DNA of 33,897 nt from Chlamydomonas sphaeroides (taxonomy: Eukaryota; Chlorophyta; Chlorophyceae; Chlamydomonadales; Chlamydomonadaceae), in NCBI GenBank assembly GCA_001662425.1, contig BDDC01001087.1, positions 1 to 33,897 on the forward strand. Reading direction: 5' to 3'. The position numbers and the translations under genes were made by a program. Positions 30,502 through 33,897 of the stretch are shown here, piece after piece (within the stretch, counting starts at the first letter, position 1; every line of letters starts with the position of its first letter). A model generated the notes under the pieces. That model ran no database searches and was not told the DNA's origin. It saw only the letters and a list, made by a program, of their open reading frames with translations.

Positions 30502-32709
30502 TCACAGCCACAGCTTGAGCATCTCGTAGCTGGCGATCACAACAGCGCACGCGGGCGCCGTGCGCGCCGCCCTCGGGCCCCAGCCGCGGAACAGCCCCGC
30601 CGGGCCCTGCGCCGCCAGCACGCGCCTCGCCACCGCCAGCGTGCTCTGCCGCTCGCCGCCAGCGCGCACGTCGCCCACCTGCAGCGAGGGAGGCGGAACG
30701 TCAAGCAGGCAGGGACGCGTCGCAAGTCGTGCCAGGCACGTCGGCACGGCGCTGATCCTCGGGTGTGCAGGTTGTCATCCAGCACCCGACAGCAGCCCCG
30801 GCGCCAGGGCAACCACCCATGGCAAAGCCGCAGCCTCCCCGCCGCCGCACCTGCAGCTGCGTCTTGATGACGTCAAATGGCGTCGTCACCACCGCCGCCG
30901 CCGCGCCTGCGCCGCTGCCCGCCAGGAGGTTGGCCGCCAGAACCGCCCGCCCCGACGGCCCACCGCCGTCAGCCCCCGCCGCCGCCGCCACCGATCCAGA
31001 CCCGGACCCGCCCTGCTGCGGCTGCGGGGCCCATTGCGCCAGCAGGCGGCCCCGTATGGGCTCCACCATGCCCCAGTAGAGCGCGGAGAAGGGCACATCA
31101 CGCGCCAGCGTCGCCGCCACGCCCGTCCACAACCGCGGCAGCGAGCGCAGCAGCGACGCCGCCGCCGCTGTGCCACCGGCCGCCGTCGCCACGCCCAGCG
31201 CCGCCGCACTGCCGCCGCCGCCGCCGCCGCCTGCCGCCGCTGCTGCTGAGCTGCCGGCGCTGGCTCCCGCCGTGTCTCGCAGGGTGGCCCGCAGCGCACC
31301 CCAGGCGGTGGCCGGCGCGCCGCTGCTGCCCTGCTGCCGGGTGCGCACCAGCTCCAGGGGGCCAACCAGCAGCACCGCCAGCGTGCGCGCCGCAGCGCCG
31401 GCGGCCAGCGGCGCGTATGCTGCCGTGTGGGCGCCTAGCGCCTGGACCGGGGAGCGAACATGGCGCCAGCCACCGATTTCGGTGAGCGCCTAGGCATGAG
31501 CCCGAGCTGCCGTACACCTTCCAGCACCCAGACGGTGAGACGGGCCCGCACGGCCGCCCTCCTCCCAGTATCACACGCCCAGCGCCCCCCATCCCCCCCC
31601 AGGTCCTCAGCGTGAGCGCCCCCCTATCCCCCCCATCCTCCTGCTCCACACCTGGTCTCGTGTGGCTGCCGCCAGCAGGTGGTCGTACAGCGGCATGTAG
31701 ACGCCCACCATGGGGATGGAGGCCAGCATGGCGGTGTCGGTGCCCCGCCACAGCGCAGACACGCCCTCCTGCGGGAGCGGGAGTGCGCGTCGGGATGAGA
31801 TGGGATGCATGCGAGGGACTGTTCGAGGGGCTGTCCGATCAGTTGCCAAGGACGGGTGCCGGATGATCACCGGCATGGCACGAAGTCGGGGCTAGGCGTG
31901 CCGCCGGTGCTGCATGGGAATGCATCCCGGCCATGCGAGCCTCAGTGCAGAGCGAGCCAGTGATAAGGCCTCCGCCGCACCTTGCGCAGGATGTCCCGCA
32001 GCACCCCCGTGGCCGTGGCGGGCCGGTAGGGCGAGGCGGCGCTGGCGCAGCGCTCGGGCGAGCCAAAGGCGCCGGGTGGCAGGTCGGCCACCTTGAGTGC
32101 GCAGGCGCAGGACGACATGGGCAGCTGGCCCAGCGTCAGGCGGTGCAGGGGGGAACGGGGGAGGGAGCCGCCGCAGGAGCCGCCGCCAGTGCCAGCGGTG
32201 GAGGCGGACGCGGGCAGCTTTGACTGCACGTCGGCGAGGGAGAGCTGCCTGGCCCAGCGCACGGGGAACCTGGCGGGCGCGCTGACGGGGCGGGCGGGGC
32301 CGGGGCGGGGTTAGGTTTGCCAGCCGGGGACATGATGTGGGATGAGGGGAAGGGAGGGGTTGAGGAGGGGCGAGGAAGAGGGTGGCGGGGCGCGTGTGGA
32401 TGTGTGGGAGGCCACGCGCGCAGGGCGCAGGATGACGCGTGCCGGGCCTCACCGGGTGAGCAGGCAGCTCGGCACCGGTCGTTCCGCAACGACGGATGAG
32501 GCTTGAACGCGAGTCTGCGGAATTTGGGGCGGAAGGCGCGTGTCTGGCGTGGCACCGACGCGTCGGAGAGGATTGTTCGTAAGGCGCACCTTGACAACGT
32601 CCAGAGGGTTCACCAGCACCGCGGACACGACCGAGGCGCCAGCGGCAGCAATAATCCTATGCTGAAGCTCGGGCTGCCGCGAGGCAGGCGCTGCGTCGCC
32701 GGTCGTCAT
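30502..32709 (-). CDS. SLC25A39: Mitochondrial carrier, SLC25A39/SLC25A40/MTM1 type
   Basis: Five exons: 32709-32590, 32223-31981, 31768-31652, 31441-30851 and 30678-30502. Every junction is phase 0, giving 415 residues. The three carrier signatures are present: PLDVVK (35-40, continuing as SKL across the first splice), PLELVRTR (188-195) and PFDVIKTQLQ (348-357). PLEL in the second repeat and PFDVxKTQ in the third are typical of the SLC25A39/40/Mtm1 branch. That branch imports glutathione into mitochondria and was first linked to manganese superoxide dismutase activation. Other landmarks are GVSALWRGTDTAMLASIPMVGVYMPLYD, VPFSALYWGMVEPIR and GLFRGWGPRAARTAPACAVV. The protein is longer than the usual 340-360 residues because of Ala/Gly-rich loops in repeats 2 and 3. 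Matrix loop 1 contains four cysteines (57, 79, 81, 99). An alternative reading runs past the first donor (PLDVVKVRL), but the spliced version restores the known loop. Confidence 0.9.
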
Positions 32710-33032
32710 TCTCAAGCTGGCCGGCTGTCAGGGTTGCGCCTCGGCGGTTCCCGCCATGCCGGCAGTGCTTGATATGCAGGTCAGTAATTTGTTAGCTGGT
32801 TTGGGGGTCACAAGAGACCACGGCTCCGCTGAGCCGTGACGCGATGGCAAAGTACCATGCGTTCGCAGAGCGCTCCAACCCCTCGCTCACAGCAGACACA
32901 TATGCATGAGTAGCGCAATAATGCTGCCAGCCTAGCGCGAGCGAGTGCTCATACTGAGCAAGCGCAACATCTGCCGAGCCACATACTCGCCGCTGCGCGC
33001 TGGTCGTCGCGGCGGCATAACCACTCACATCC
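32710..33032. promoter_or_regulatory. Short bidirectional 5' region, carrier (-) and scramblase-like gene (+)
   Basis: 323 bases separate two opposed start codons, so both promoters and 5' UTRs must fit here. It contains an 8-bp inverted repeat (CACGGCTC/GAGCCGTG with a 4-nt loop) at 32819-32838. I see no clear TATA box on either strand. Confidence 0.6.
32819..32838. repeat. Inverted repeat, 8-bp stem with 4-nt loop
   Basis: CACGGCTC and GAGCCGTG flank CGCT, in the centre of the shared upstream region of the carrier and scramblase-like genes. It could be a 5' UTR hairpin or a symmetric protein-binding site; neither is shown. Confidence 0.85.
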
Positions 33033-33828
33033 ATGCAGCGATCAAGTGGCGTACTGCGCCGCGCGTGGCGCCAGCTCGGCGGGCCCACATCGGCGGCAGC
33101 CCACGCGACCACCGGCGTGCTGCCATGCGGAGCCCCAGCCCTCCCAGCCCCCCAGCAGCTTGCAGCGCAGCTCTCCTTGGCGCGGCCGATAGCTGCCCTC
33201 GCAGCTGCAGCTGCAGGGGCCGCGGCCCCCTCAGCCTCCTCACTCTGGCCCCGCGCGTCCCCACTCCGCCTGGACCACGCGGCTAGCGCCCTGCCAGCGG
33301 CGCTGCGCCGCTTCCACGCCTCCTCGCCGGCCGCCAGCGGCGACGATGACAAGGCCGCGGCGCTCCGCCGTCTGGCGCTAGCGCGCCGCCGCGCAGAGGG
33401 CGTCGCGCAGCGGGGCCGGCCCACGCCCGCGCCGTCGCCGCTGCATGCGGAGCATCCCGAGGGCTCGGGGCAGCTGCAGGACCAGTACCAGGCCCAGCAG
33501 CAGCAGCAGGAGCAGGGGCTGGTGCCCGCTGCCACGACTGCCGTCACGCCCGTCGAGGGCCGCGCCACGGAGGCTCAGGTGTGTATGCGTGTGTGCACAG
33601 TTGACGCACCATGCGCTCGTGTCAGGCTGGGGCCTGCTGGCGGCCAGGCTGTTGGGTTTCTGGCGGCTGATCCAAACTCGCAGAAGCCGCCGGATGCCTG
33701 TGAAGACCCGCCTCGGCCTGGCCCCCGACCCTGCTCTGACCTGCACGCATCCCGGCTCCTGCCCCCGCTCCGTAGCTGGCGGCGGCGCTGGACCACCCCG
33801 CGCTCATCGTGACGCGGCCCATCGAATG
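33033..33828 (+). CDS. Probable mitochondrial scramblase-family protein, 5' end only
   Basis: Two exons are visible, 33033-33578 and 33776-33828 (phase 2 donor, GTGCGG), and the rest lies past the right edge. The first about 100 residues look like a mitochondrial presequence: few acidic residues, Arg/Ala/Ser-rich, with RRFHASS, a typical processing region, before an acidic SGDDDKAA. A Gln-rich linker follows (QLQDQYQAQQQQQEQ). Exon 2 encodes LDHPALIVTRPIEW, which matches the start of the scramblase domain of organellar phospholipid scramblase-like proteins (AIM25 and plant relatives, where a GFEQ-type motif follows). If correct, the protein moves or senses lipids in mitochondria. The family call rests on 18 residues and stays tentative. 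Confidence 0.65.
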
Positions 33829-33836
33829 GTGCGGTG

Positions 33837-33897
33837 CAGGGCTGGGCTGGGCTGGGCTGGGCTGGGCTGGGCTGGGCTGGGCTGGGCTGGGCTGGGC
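33837..33897 (+). repeat. (GGGCT)n pentanucleotide repeat at the window edge
   Basis: About 12 perfect GGGCT units begin 9 bases after the donor at 33829 and continue to the last base. They lie in the first part of an intron of the scramblase-like gene, and the true length is unknown. Confidence 0.95.

Noticed and set aside
32449..32589. Extension of carrier exon 1 past the donor (PLDVVKVRLTNN..)
   Set aside because: It is open and starts plausibly, but it then encodes about 45 unrelated residues. Splicing at 32590/32223 gives PLDVVKSKL in phase and a cysteine-containing loop like the family.

Overview
This window looks like nuclear DNA of a flagellated, photosynthetic green alga of the Chlamydomonas/Volvox kind. 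It is very GC-rich and intron-dense, with short exons and GT-AG introns that often start GTGCGG, GTGAG or GTACG. Two genes are followed by TGTAA, the usual green-algal poly(A) signal. One gene encodes a flagellar transport protein (IFT139) and another a protease with a bipartite chloroplast and thylakoid-lumen targeting sequence. All gene models were assembled by eye from splice sites, reading-frame phase and family similarity. No database search was run.

Layout: (1) 264-3263, minus: N-terminal half of a C-terminal processing protease (CtpA/S41), leaving the window on the left. (2) 3834-7297, plus: complete 7-exon HDDC2-type HD-domain nucleotidase. (3) 8414-11032, minus: F-box/LRR-like gene with three apparent frame breaks. 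(4) 11437-13648, plus: 6-exon DnaJ-type cysteine-rich zinc-finger protein with a GC-AG intron and a 21-nt microexon. (5) 15272-19473, minus: 4-exon, 1221-residue protein joining a MYND zinc finger, a proline-rich linker, an F-box and WD40 repeats. (6) 20221-29383, plus: complete 27-exon IFT139/TTC21B of 1350 residues. (7) 30502-32709, minus: 5-exon mitochondrial carrier of the SLC25A39/MTM1 type. (8) 33033-33828 onward, plus: 5' end of a probable mitochondrial scramblase-family gene, leaving the window on the right.

The eight genes alternate strictly in strand, so they form head-to-head pairs sharing 5' regions (about 0.3-0.75 kb) and tail-to-tail pairs. They do not form one pathway: D1/lumen protein processing, nucleotide metabolism, probable ubiquitin-ligase adaptors, plastid chaperone-like zinc fingers, retrograde intraflagellar transport and mitochondrial glutathione/lipid handling. 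The last pair (carrier and scramblase) are both probable mitochondrial proteins with a 323-bp shared upstream region.

Other notable structure: a 22-bp perfect inverted repeat with a 2-nt loop inside a longer imperfect hairpin (about 14223-14305); copies of the exon/5'-splice-site junction inside introns of two genes; a CTG repeat in the HDDC2 3' flank; several minisatellites; and simple repeats at both window ends.
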